Below are positions 54,901-64,000 of a DNA stretch of 64,000 nucleotides, piece after piece. Position 1 is the stretch's first letter. The number at the start of each line of letters is the position of its first letter. The translations under genes were made by a program, and so were the position numbers. The stretch is taken from positions 124,001 to 188,000 of the forward strand of contig NW_025776200.1 in the NCBI RefSeq assembly GCF_021130785.1, in the 5' to 3' direction. The notes beneath the pieces were generated by a model. It was not told the origin of the DNA, made no database searches, and worked only from the letters and a program-made list of their open reading frames with translations. The stretch comes from Homalodisca vitripennis (Eukaryota; Arthropoda; Insecta; Hemiptera; Cicadellidae).

Positions 54901-55172
54901 ACCCTACTCAACATCAGGTACAACGACAACATCTACAACAAACAAGTACAGCAAAAACATGTACAGCAACAAAAAGTAGATATTTCACCTCAAACTGTAC
55001 GTTGTCCTAAGAAATTTTTTCTTTACCAGAACCTGCTCAAAGTCAAACGGCAGCAACTAAACCTACCGCAGGTCAAGCACTAGCGATTCAAGAAAAAACT
55101 GCTCAACAAGAAGTTCGGAATGAACTCAAACAGTATTTGAATCTACCCGGTGTCAGCGAGGACAATGTATAA
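51997..55172 (+). pseudogene. PIF-C MADF-domain protein, two exons, broken
   Basis: Exon 1 51997-52442: MSFNDNKPFWCEFIETL, one frameshift at about 52047, then YREQRALWDIKSKNYSNKNI and another shift, RENFVKSKIETLRASFRREL (the second MADF half), SLWYFDLLLFITDQEV, ending acidic at donor GTAAGT. Exon 2 from 54383 after TTTTTTACAG: AQDDASTGIHADIRPSPSST, then in other frames FGNNVGFQLEDMDRQQQVIA, HGKLGSLKASAAILTEQQPT, and a Gln-rich end to TAA 55172. The intron contains transposase exon 2. Several frameshifts. Confidence 0.8.
52574..53470. other. Intronic AT-rich sequence of PIF-C
   Basis: Inside the MADF intron and 3' of the transposase stop. No gene seen; the block GTGTAGCCTTGAGCATTGCT (about 52846) has no match elsewhere in the window. 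Confidence 0.45.
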
Positions 55173-55892
55173 TAAGTTGCTTTTTCATCTTTGTTTGTTC
55201 GTTTTGTTTTATAATAGGCTATTACATTGACAACAGCATCTTCTGTTACAGCTTTTTTTTTTTGTTATTTGATGACTTTAAATTTTGATGTTTTTGAAAA
55301 GTTTATAAAAGATAGATTTGAAAATAAATTTTTTTTCTGAAATTATGTGTGTTTTTTTTAGACCTAAAAAATAAGTAATAACGTAATAGGATAAATTTGA
55401 AGCAAAATAGGTTATTGTCGCTCTCGGAAGATGGTTATACTCATTTCGTACCCCTCCTGCTTTATTCTCGCGCGACAATAACCAATTTTGCGCTCAAAAA
55501 ACAATTGTGTAAATTATGGATTATAATAATGTAAGAAGAAAAGAGTGAGTTAAAACTAATTAACAAATATTTTGTACTTACCTTTAAGAAATCTTCCTTT
55601 AGAACATCAAAAATAGCTGCACAAGTTTCTGGTATGATTTATTCCTAGTGCTTGCGGAGATATTGCACAACTAAACTTCAGATTCTCGTAGCTCCTACCA
55701 CTGGCTAGAAACTGGAGAGAGTGGCTGCAAGAGTTCTTTTGCAGGAATTGAGGTTCTCAAAAGGCTATCTTTTCATTTTTCTATGTGCTCACACAGTCTT
55801 CCGAATAGATATTCAAAGCTTTCCTCGCTCATCCTTAGATAATTTTTGAAGTCTTGAGGCTCACTAATGGCAAGTTCAGCAAGAAGCGACAT
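53482..55892 (-). pseudogene. PIF-C transposase (DDE_4), two exons, broken
   Basis: Exon 1 55892-55582: MSLLAELAISEPQDFKNYLR, MSEESFEYLFGRLCEHIEK, SIPAKELL, donor GTAAGT. Exon 2 54256-53482: FPCNESDWMNIAVDFKKYWQ, CVGAIDGKHIAIRQPPKSGS (first Asp), YNYKGFHSIVLFAVVNANYE, GTNGRVSDGGVL (second Asp), then after a shift FLGDEAFPLKENLM, FNYRMCRARRVVENAFGILA (Glu), and ending GVCCTLHNFLRQKSPTYLTQ, LLGFKRMRRG. Frameshifts at about 53870 and 53730 and one stop in exon 1. The 1.3-kb intron contains MADF exon 2. Confidence 0.85.
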
Positions 55893-56301
55893 ATGGCTAA
55901 ACTTACTCCGGTCCAAAAACCATTTTTTTAGACCACAAGCGTCGATCTTTTTTCTTCTTTTGTCGTTTCAGACAAAAAGCGCCAGCACAAACAGCTACAC
56001 TTGTCTCGAAATCCATAATACAACTGACAAGACACCCAACCTGCTCGATCGCACGTTCGACAGTGGTGGGGGTAAACGTCTAACTTGACAGGTGGCGTTG
56101 GGTACGACGCCCAGGTCAGGTTTGGGTGAAATGTTCGAAGGTGTGTGGGGGGCTTTATACTTGTTCTCAGTTTTTTCAAGTAATGTTCTTTCTTCTAGTA
56201 ATTATAAAATAAATATATATTTTTAATGCAATGTCATGAGCCGCCTGTTTATTAACGCTTTATGAAGAATTGAAAGGCTTTATTCAAATGATTTGTTGTG
56301 C

Positions 56302-56854
56302 GTCCGTCTATGCGATGACTCTTTTATAAAGGTCCTAGTGACTTCAAACTTGGTACATATGCTCTTATTGGTCTAAATAAGAACTCTATTGATTTTAAGA
56401 TGAAGAAGAATCGTCTGTGCGCTACCACTTATGTTACACTCTGTCGAGTCTTTCAATGCTTCTAACATCGTTCGAGTTATTTTGAGTAATCTCGTATTTG
56501 GTTCACAAAAGCGTCATATATGTATAGTACTTGTATTCATTTTAACACTTATCTAACAGTTTGACATGAAATAGCTAGCTTTTTCAGTTGAAAGTATAAA
56601 ACTCGTGAGTCAAATATCACTGTTATAGAACATGGGGAGGTTAAAAAGCTGTCCGTCTATGCGATGACTCTTTTATAAAGGTCCTAGTGACTTCAAACTT
56701 GGTACATATGCTCTTATTGGTTTAAATAAGAACTCTATTGATTTTAAGATAAAGAAGAACCGTCTGTGCGCTACCACTTATGTTACACTCTGTCGAGTCT
56801 TTCCATGCTTCTAACATCGTTCGGGTAATTTTAATTAATCTCGTATTTAGTTCA
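56302..56854 (+). repeat. Direct repeat pair, about 204 bp each, 349 bp apart
   Basis: GTCCGTCTATGCGATGACTC begins at 56302 and 56651. The copies run to about 56505 and 56854 with few differences. Both include the GACTTCAAACTTGGTACATA stretch and CTGTGCGCTACCACTTATG. The 145 bp between them is unique. They read as two copies of a short interspersed or tandem family; no coding frame. Confidence 0.9.
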
Positions 56855-57239
56855 ATGGTTGCAATTCCCTATGGATGTTACATTTTAATCCAAATATTTT
56901 TGCTTTTTATTTAAGTCATGATGCTTACGTGTATAAAATTTTTACTTTGTGTGATGTAGGGAAATTGGAGAAGGCTTTGCCTATTTTTATAGAGATTTGA
57001 ATGCAAATTACTACCGGTTTTGAGTTCACGGTATATTCGATTTGAACACATTTAATTCCAATGACGATAAAAACTATTATAAACTTATATAAAAATGTAG
57101 AAGACAATGAAATTAGATGAACAAATCATTGACATTATTGGATTATTTGCAAGATTTGCGGTTTGGCCTAAACATTCATTCAAATTCAAGGTACTTAATT
57201 TTTGGTGCCATCATTAGAGCCCTTTTGTAATCAACAAGT
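56855..57239. other. AT-rich, no gene
   Basis: No supported feature. A short minus open frame (56925-57107) has no motif. Confidence 0.4.
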
Positions 57240-57770
57240 CTTCATCTTCCTTCTCATGTTCTAAAACCTGCCAGACAGCAGCGAACACAGTCTTAGCGCC
57301 ATTGTTGTAGCGTCGCGCGCCAGAGTCGACTTCAACGGCAAACCCCAGTGCTCCATCTATTGGTCTTATGTGATCGCTGAGTGCGACACGCGGTTAAGGA
57401 ACTGCGCCTCATTGTATCTCCCCTGGATCAACATGGTTGACGCCTGGTGTATTGCAGCGTCTTGGCGCATGTAGGCACGCCTTCTTTGGCGAACATGCTG
57501 TACGCCATTCGCCATTCGATTGTAGTCCTTACGCACGGACCCTTCCCTTGTGCGAGTAGACGGATTGTCTATCTCGTGTCGCCTCGCCTTGTGCTGTCGA
57601 CTGCTCGCCTTGCTGTAATAGCGGATCGTCGGGGACGGGGCGAGGGGCAAGGTTGGATTCTCCTCCAACCGCTCTGTCCCCACCAAGGCCCCTTTGGAAC
57701 AAAGAGAGAGGTGCTGTGACACTGAAACTTGAAACAGTCTCACGGCACCTAAACGAACCGTGGATCGTCG
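57240..57770 (-). other. GC-richer segment with an unidentified minus-strand frame
   Basis: On the minus strand from about 57720 to 57366 one frame reads through SSRQHKARRHEIDNPSTRTR, NRMANGVQHVRQRRRAYMRQ, then DAAIHQASTMLIQGRYNEAQ. Its composition looks coding, but I recognise no domain. The part before 57718 enters the hAT terminal repeat and cannot be original. At 57740 a CACGGCACCTAAA copy of the motif array appears. It may be part of the 5' region of the element at 62303-64000. Confidence 0.3.
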
Positions 57771-57859
57771 CACAGTACCAGTGTTGCCAATCCACTTTTG
57801 GAAAATTCCCACCAGTACCTGAAAAAAATACCACCTATGAGCCCAAATTACCACCTTGC

Positions 57860-58950
57860 TTTAAAAGTATATTTAGGCTACTAAAGTGTGTTATCGACAT
57901 CGTATGACAGTCTATATTTGTAAATGCAGGGTGTCTACCAAACTGAACATATAAAATTCCCTGACTTTTCCAGGTTTTCTAGGTTAGACACTCTTAAATG
58001 GCTTAACGAGCAGGATTTTTTATTGCATTGAATATGGTTGATTTTAGAGCATAATATCATAACTTATATTGTAAAAAAATTAACTTTTTACTTTTTTTAC
58101 AGAGAACAATTTGCATGAAAAAGTTAGTTTCAGAAAAACAAATTTAACTTTTCAATGAGCTTGGATCCATGCCAAAGTTTTTAAATAGAAACTTGTAAAC
58201 TGATAAAGCAGACATTAATCATGCAATCCTGCTGTGATTCAAAAGAAGGAGTAAAGGAATATAAAATATGTAAATGACTTCTAAAATCTCACTGTCAACC
58301 AGCTAAGCACAGGCTTTAGGTTTGAACATACTATAGGCCTACAAAGTATTATTTTAGGAAAGGCCTACCAAAACCAAACATGCAAGGGTTAAGCAAAAAT
58401 ACTTACAACACTCTTTCATGATATCCTACCTCCAAAATAGGTTGTTTACTGATGTACCAGTTTAATAAATTTGTATGATAAATCACATGAACTGTTATGT
58501 GTTGTTCTAAAAAATCCACTTTTTTCCTTTAACTCAACTTGTAGCTTTATGGAAAAAATTACACTAGATCACTGTTTTTAAATGTGTTAACCACAATTTT
58601 TTAATGTCAGGCAAAGTGCTAGGCACACATAGTCCTTGAAATTAAAAAACCTTTAGAAGGCTAGCATTACCATGATGTGTTTAGCCCTACTCTATAACTC
58701 AGGTTCAAATATTTATTTATATATAAATATATATATATATATAATATACACACAAAATTTATTTCACAATATATCACTTGATGACCAAATATGAATCACA
58801 ATATATTTGGCTATATTAACACAGTTTTAGTTTTTTTAAAAGCCAAATAATAATAATAAGAGGCCTAATTTCTTATTGCCATATATTTCTTGTGAGCATT
58901 TCCTTGGTAGGTTCAAATTTAACACATCCACCGCTATTTCGGATTCCTTC
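57860..58950. other. 3' non-coding part of the hAT element
   Basis: AT-rich; no gene or second element recognised. Confidence 0.45.
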
Positions 58951-58959
58951 CCTTGTACC

Positions 58960-61240
58960 CATCAATGAAACGACTGTTTTTTCTGTTTTCAATTTGTTTC
59001 TGTCATTGGTTTTGCAATGCTTCAGTTCACTGAATATTCGTTTCGACAGATGAATTTTGAAAATGGCAGTATAAAAAGTAAGTTAAACACTTTTTGTATT
59101 TCTGTAAACATAGCATCTCCAGCGACTGTCTTTAGACTGAATACAGCCTTCCAATATTGCATAGCAGACTCATTTGCATCAAGTTTATGCTCTTTGAAGT
59201 CTAGCAAAGCATGACTTTTTTCCACTGATTGTCGAGTTTTTGGACATCAACAACTTTCTTCAGAACGGGAAATCTGTTAATGACATGAGCCAAAAGACCT
59301 TACTTTGAAGGTTTGGGCACTTTTTGGCTCCAAGACACTGAGGACATCAAAAACTTCATCAGAAAAATCAAATCTAGATTTGATTTGTGTGACCAATTCC
59401 ACATAGAAGCTTAAAATACTTTTTAAGAAAACTTCAATATCTTTCTTTTCTGCATTTTTCTTTAATTCATTAAATGTTTCTGTTGCGTGAATGCCTAAAT
59501 ATATTTGTTCTAATTGCAGGAAATGACGGGGGTTTGAATGCTCAATGGACATGATGGGTGTATTTTTAATGTAGTTTAAGTCCATGTAGTTTGTACACAG
59601 ATCTTGAAGCATCTTGTGAACCTCCTGGTCGCAATCTATGGAGAAGTGGTGTTTCGGATTGGAACATTACATTAAAAATCTGTTAGCATACCAAGAACAT
59701 AAGACATAAACTCCAAGTATAAGTAGATAAATTGGTTGTTCATAGCAGCTAACATGCTATCCACTGTGTTTGACGGGTCTTCGACAGAAGCGGTCAGCAG
59801 GTAGGCCTTCAACGGTTGAAATTGTTCAATCACTCTGTCAACGCAAGATTTTTAATGACAGCCATCTTGTTACTGCTGGTGATAGTATTTTGTGGATTTC
59901 CTCTTGAAAAAACTCTTGGAACTGTACAAAGGCAGACTGTCTCCCAAAACTTCTGCTGAAGTGAGCCCCAAGATTTCGGAGCAAATCCTCCACTGTCTTT
60001 GGTAAACTTCATTACATGCTTTACTTGCCGCCAGGTGGATCATGTGGCAAGAACACTTGACACATGCAATGTGAGGGATTTCTATTTTCAAAAGTGAAAA
60101 AACCGAATGATGCTGCCCCACCATCACATTACATGTGTCAGAACTAAATCCCACTAAGTTTTCAATGGGTATATTTTTTTTGATTTCAGCGAGTTCATCA
60201 TACCAGTGAATAATTCATCACAGCAGTGCTAGATTTGACTTCAAACATGTCAAATAAATTAGTTTTTTGGCGTTCCAGTTACATCATCAATATAGATAAC
60301 TGTGAGGGCACATTGATTAACCGATGCCTGATCCGTTGTCTCATCCATGATCAAGGAGAAAAAACGATCCTGGTGCCCTTAGTTTTTGGTAAAATCAATT
60401 CCATGAATGCGGGACCTAAGGCTTTTTTAATCACAGTTGTTGTTTTAGTGCGTTTCATACACAGTTTAGGCAGCAATTTCTGAGTCCGGAAAGACCGATT
60501 TGCACAGCGGAATCAATGTATCCATCAGCGAAAAGGGCAGGTTGTTGGTTTGCAAATTAGGCCGGCTAATTTTAATTCTGCTCGTTTGACACTTTTATCT
60601 GTTGTAGTTCTTTTGAACAATTTTTTTTTAAAGTCTTTGTTAGTGGCTATCCTCCTTGATTAATTTTAGGTGCTTGAGGGACTTTTCCATGACGCACAAT
60701 CTCTGTTTTATGCGCCCCCATGACTGCATCACAGACACTACAATATTGCCATGTCTTGTCCGGTTCTTTCTTTGACTTTTTTTTTGTAGCCAGTTTTTTG
60801 AACTGGGGGTCATTCAACCAGTTTGAATTGAATTTTCTTTCTTTTTTACTAGGCCTAATGGTGGCAGTATGGGGTAAACCTAGACACAATTTTAGGCCTA
60901 GCAGCAGTTTTTTGGTTGGGTGGTATTTGAAGTTGAGTGTACGGCTAGGTCTGTATCAAGCTCAGTTTTTCCTTGCTACTAGCAGCAATATTAACCTGGT
61001 CCTCCTCACTAGAGCTTTGACCTAATGGTTCTGGATCATCTGGATCTATTCCTAAGTCTTCGTACTCCATTGGGATTGCAAGAGACATTGAACTAGGCCC
61101 AAATAGATTTTTTGCTCGATTCACCATGTGAGCTTTCTACAAAAACGACTTGCTCTGTCTACTTTCATCATCTTTGTCTTTTTTTTCTCATCTTCATCTT
61201 TCTTAGGCTTAGGCCTACCTTTAATAATAAACTTATCCAT
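58960..61240 (-). pseudogene. hAT transposase with N-terminal zinc finger, broken
   Basis: Minus strand. MDKFIIKGRPKPKKDEDEKK (61240), then NRAKNLFGPSSMSLAIPMEY and acidic GIDPDDPEPLGQSSSEED. A BED/C2H-like finger follows: RKFNSNWLNDPQFKKLATKK, WQYCSVCDAVMGAHKTEIVR, H (60860-60700). VGFSSDTCNVMVGQHHSVFS, then CVKCSCHMIHLAASKACNEV (60150-60010) is the typical hAT catalytic-domain block. FLQLEQIYLGIHATETFNEL (about 59520). The dimerisation end QYWKAVFSLKTVAGDAMFTE, then VFNLLFILPFS (59160-59050) stands where hAT proteins have LPHSNA-type residues. Many stops and frameshifts. Confidence 0.8.
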
Positions 61241-62302
61241 CTTAGTAACTTAAGTTTAGTCCAATTAGAGATTCATGTCAATAAAGCTAGTTCAAAGTTA
61301 GATGGATTGTAAATGGAAAATGTAAATTAGTTTAGGCCAACACTAACTATAGTTAGGTGATGTTTAGTTAAGCTTAGGGAAAACAATTATGAAGCAGAGC
61401 AGATAGGCTAGTAGTAGGTATTACAAAGCATAAATAGGACTAGGTCGTTACCTAGCTATAGGCCCCTAATCATATTTACAAAACAAATGATTTGTATGAA
61501 CTTAAAGCAGCAAAGCTAGCTCTCAAAAGTGTCATCTACACTCTAAAAATAATAGTCCAAGAAGAAAAATAGCATTGCAAAAAAGAGATCTACGTTCTTA
61601 AGTTATATGCACTATAAAATAATGGTCCAAGGGAAAAGATTGGCCAAGCACTACTAACAGTTATGACATGAACACAATAAAAATAATGGGCTAGTCCGAG
61701 AAGAAAAAATATTGCTACATTTTTTGTAGCCTATACCTTGGCCACAGTCTACACAATTTCACTACATACTTTACTATTCTAGGTCCACGGATTAAAATGC
61801 ACGATAAAGAAAACTTGAAATCTTACGTATCTTGGAAAAACGTACTTAACTAAAGCCAACTCACACGGCTATGAAATCTTATCATCCATTAAACTGATCA
61901 ACTTATCTCAACTGAATAACTTCACTAGAAGAAATAAGAAAATAGAAACCAAAATTCAAGAGAAGAAGAACACTAACACTATTACTAACAGCATAGACTA
62001 AATATCCCTGGTGTTGTTGTTATCATAGACTAACTATGCCAACCGTCAATTTCTATCTTAGCATAGAGTATTAAAAACAACAACAATCTGAATACATATA
62101 TTGTAATATTATATCGATTGAATGTGTTGAATGGGAAATCAATCAGGTTACCTGAAAGCGGAATTCTCAGTGTTCGTTGTTTTTCCCTAATTAATTTAAA
62201 GTTACCACCAATTTACCACCGGGGCAAAATTACCACCTGAAATACCACCGAGACCTTAAATTACCACAAAATGTGGTAATTACCACCCGATTGGCAACGC
62301 TG
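61241..62302. other. 5' non-coding part of the hAT element
   Basis: AT-rich upstream region (on the minus strand) ending in the TACCACC-rich subterminal block and inverted repeat. No gene. Confidence 0.5.
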
Positions 62303-62600
62303 CACAGTACATAACCTTATAGCGCCTAATATCACAGCACCTAAATGACGAAGTTTTTGCTGTCGGTGGTATGAGATTAGGTGCTAAAATATTAGGTGCT
62401 ATGAAGCCGCACCTAAGACGATGCGCATGCGATCTATAGCGGTCAGAGTTTGCTGTACTGTTGCAAGCTCAACCTTAATGCCTCCTTCCCTCTCTTCCTG
62501 TCTTATCACTCAGCGCTACTTCCTGGTATAGAACCCGCCGAGTCTTCTTACCTACAAAGTATTAGCAGTAACCGGAGGTCGTATTTTTATTGATGCGAAT
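62303..62600 (+). promoter_or_regulatory. 5' region of the esterase-ORF1 retroelement with CACCTAA motifs in both orientations
   Basis: TATAGCGCCTAAT and TCACAGCACCTAAA (62317-62345) face the inverted copies GATTAGGTGCTA and TATTAGGTGCTA (62368-62403). A GC-rich segment follows. The layout suggests a 5' UTR/promoter with paired motifs. The hAT element at 57779-62302 separates it from a CACGGCACCTAAA copy at about 57740. Confidence 0.45.
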
Positions 62601-64000
62601 ATGACACAAGTGACGGTGTGCAACCAAAAACACACGGGAGAGCACCCAGTCACAATGCGGTCGCTGTCATCGCCGCTGACTAAGACTACACCATCGCCGG
62701 CGCCATCCACGTCCACACCACTCGCTGCACCGCCGCCTGCGCCCGCACCACCTGCACCTTCCACGTCTACACCAGATCGGGAGCCATCTGCGCCTGGAGA
62801 CTCGACAGCGGAGATTCTGCGGCTGAGGAGGGAGATTGAGCGCCTAAAAAAAGAGTATGACGATCTGCTAAATCATACTATAGAGTCAGACACCAGGCTG
62901 TTACAGTTCACAGATCAGATCTTCACGGCGAACACCCCATCTCGCGTCGACCAGAACGTCCGTGCTTCCGTGATGGTGGACTGCGGGGTCCAGTGTGACC
63001 TACCTACACAAACCACCAGCGGTGTACAATGCAGCGGTGTACCGAAACGGCTGAACTCTACAAAAGCTTAAAAACCACTTCGGAAGTCCTTGAGGCTGAT
63101 AACCAATACTTGACACAGCAATTAAAAGCGTACGAATGTGGTGATCAGCCTCATGAACAGGCATGGACGGAAATCAAAAACAAAAATAAAAATAAAAAAA
63201 AACCAACTGGACAAACAACTATGAACCGACATCATACGCCACCAACCAAAACATTACATCCTAATCCCAAAGCTCCACACCATCCCAAAAGTGAACGTCC
63301 ACCCATAGAAAAAACAAAACAAAAACATCCGTCCCAAAAATACCGAAAACCTTCCCAAACATCTATCCCCTTCCTCCACAAAGTCCACATCAATGGTGAC
63401 AGCCACACTCGGCACATCGCCGAGCTTGTAGACCAACTGACCTGCCCTGCGACATCGGTTGGAGGCAAGTGCATGCCCGGGCCCCGCCTGCTGGATGTTT
63501 TGAAGCCGACCCCAACATTCCCTGAACCAGGGCCACGCTGCGAGGTGCTCATCGCCGGCACCAATGACCTGGCCGTTGGCACGCAGCGAAACATCTACCG
63601 ACACCTTGAGCCCTACATAACAACCAGAGCCAGTAACACCGAGCTCCTCGTGGCCACATTACCGCACCGACACAACCTGCATCCAGCCCACCCCATCCAT
63701 GACGAGACCGTGCTCGTGAATGCCTATATAGAAGAACTGGCCGTTCGGCACAACTTTCGGGTGCTGAAGTTCCACGAGTTAAGCCGGAGGTATTTCACGA
63801 GGCACGGTCAACACCTCTCCATGCGAGGTAAACGGGTGCTGGCTGAAATTATTGTGAAGAGCCTCACAGCCACTCAGAGGCCCGTGAAGACTGTGCCGCC
63901 ACCGTTCGAGCCCACTCCGGCAGCCACCAGACATCCAGCCATCAGGAGGTCTACATCGAACCACCAGGACGTGTCCTATGCAGAGGCTCTCAGTGGAGCT
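62601..64000 (+). pseudogene. ORF1 of a CR1-group retrotransposon: coiled coil and SGNH esterase (partial, one frameshift)
   Basis: From ATG 62601 a Pro/Ala/Ser/Thr-rich head (TPSPAPSTSTPLAAPPPAPA) leads to a coiled coil (TAEILRLRREIERLKKEYDD) and a Cys-containing VMVDCGVQCDLPTQ. At about 63030 the reading shifts by one frame and continues TAELYKSLKTTSEVLEADNQ, a Lys/Pro-rich linker, then VHINGDSHTRHIAELV (GDS nucleophile motif, 63383), CEVLIAGTNDLAVG (G-x-N-D block, 63541), LKFHELSRRYFTRHGQHLSM (catalytic H region, about 63768) and on to the window end. SGNH esterase domains occur in ORF1 of CR1/L2-type elements and are thought to act on lipids or acetyl groups. The frame is otherwise open. 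Confidence 0.75.

Larger units (their letters stand above)
51712..56154. mobile_element. PIF/Harbinger element C, 4.44 kb
   Basis: Left AGCCCCCCACACACTATCGA and inverse right AGCCCCCCACACACCTTCGA; the first 14 bases match, then ATCGAACAT and TTCGAACAT. TTA flanks both sides (51709-51711; 56155-56157). Subterminal GTTGGGTTGG, GTTGGGTAC and CGAACAT motifs recur at both ends. It encodes a MADF protein (plus) and a transposase (minus), interleaved as in PIF-A and PIF-B, but from a clearly different subfamily. Confidence 0.92.
57779..62302 (-). mobile_element. hAT-superfamily element, 4.52 kb
   Basis: Ends CAGTGTTGCCAATC and inverse CAGCGTTGCCAATC (13 of 14 match), 8-bp duplication. Near both ends TACCACC is repeated: four or more copies in 57805-57860, and eight or so in 62205-62290, candidate transposase sites. 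It encodes a degraded transposase on the minus strand. An AT microsatellite lies at 58718-58745. Confidence 0.92.
57771..62310. repeat. 8-bp target duplication of the hAT element (57771-57778, 62303-62310)
   Basis: CACAGTAC on both sides, directly next to the inverted ends CAGTGTTGCC and GGCAACGCTG. Eight bp is the hAT rule. Confidence 0.92.

Noticed and set aside
62552..62764. Minus-strand Gly/Ala-rich frame
   Set aside because: Antisense of the Pro/Ala-rich ORF1 head; composition artefact.
1..64000. CRISPR arrays, rRNA and tRNA genes
   Set aside because: No regularly spaced identical repeats and no cloverleaf or rRNA core sequence seen on inspection; tRNA absence was not checked by a program.

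Overview
The window reads as AT-rich insect nuclear DNA. Evidence: metazoan-type splice sites, class I and class II transposons of arthropod type, an insect errantivirus-type envelope gene, and no operons, Shine-Dalgarno sites or bacterial genes. A hemipteran or other hemimetabolous insect is my guess from the mix of PIF/Harbinger, piggyBac and I-clade elements; the sequence does not prove it. I found no convincing intact host gene. Almost everything recognisable is mobile DNA, much of it inserted into other mobile DNA.

Layout. 1-3000: 3' end of an endogenous retrovirus-like element with an open env gene, a polypurine tract and a probable 3' LTR. 3205-10058: a Tc1/mariner-type transposase remnant split by a full-length I-clade non-LTR retrotransposon (I-A, minus strand, about 6.25 kb) with a 13-bp target duplication. 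10063-13010: decayed fragments, including a zinc-finger/AT-hook remnant, a piggyBac 5' end (C) and a GC-rich 165-bp tandem repeat. 13646-27701: a nested stack. piggyBac-A is split by a pogo/Tigger element (14051-20001, TA duplication), which is itself split by piggyBac-B (15791-18524, TTAA). piggyBac-A is split again by a second I-clade element (I-B, 20694-26635, 11-bp duplication). 27872-34611: two back-to-back PIF/Harbinger elements (A and B). 34650-38735: remnants of a DUF7869-like gene, a Mutator-like transposase and piggyBac-E. 38736-42390: a CR1-group non-LTR element (C, minus strand). 42391-49300: mostly AT-rich non-coding DNA with a piggyBac-D 3' fragment and a CACCTAA-type motif array. 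49300-51383: a decayed CR1/Jockey-type reverse transcriptase followed in frame by an IAP-like RING finger. 51712-56154: a third PIF/Harbinger element (C). 56302-57770: a direct repeat pair and an unidentified open frame. 57779-62302: a hAT element with an 8-bp duplication, inserted in a CACCTAA-type array. 62303-64000: 5' region and ORF1 (coiled coil plus SGNH esterase) of a CR1-group element running off the window.

The most distinctive signal is shared by all three PIF/Harbinger elements, which belong to at least two subfamilies. Each carries a transposase gene and a MADF-domain gene on opposite strands. Each gene has two exons, and each gene's intron contains the second exon of the other gene. 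In PIF-B both splice maps can be followed to the base: the MADF gene is fully open (313 codons plus stop) and the transposase is open (399 codons) except for one nonsense codon at position 23. The insertion boundaries of the nested stacks are also unusually clean, so relative ages can be ordered.
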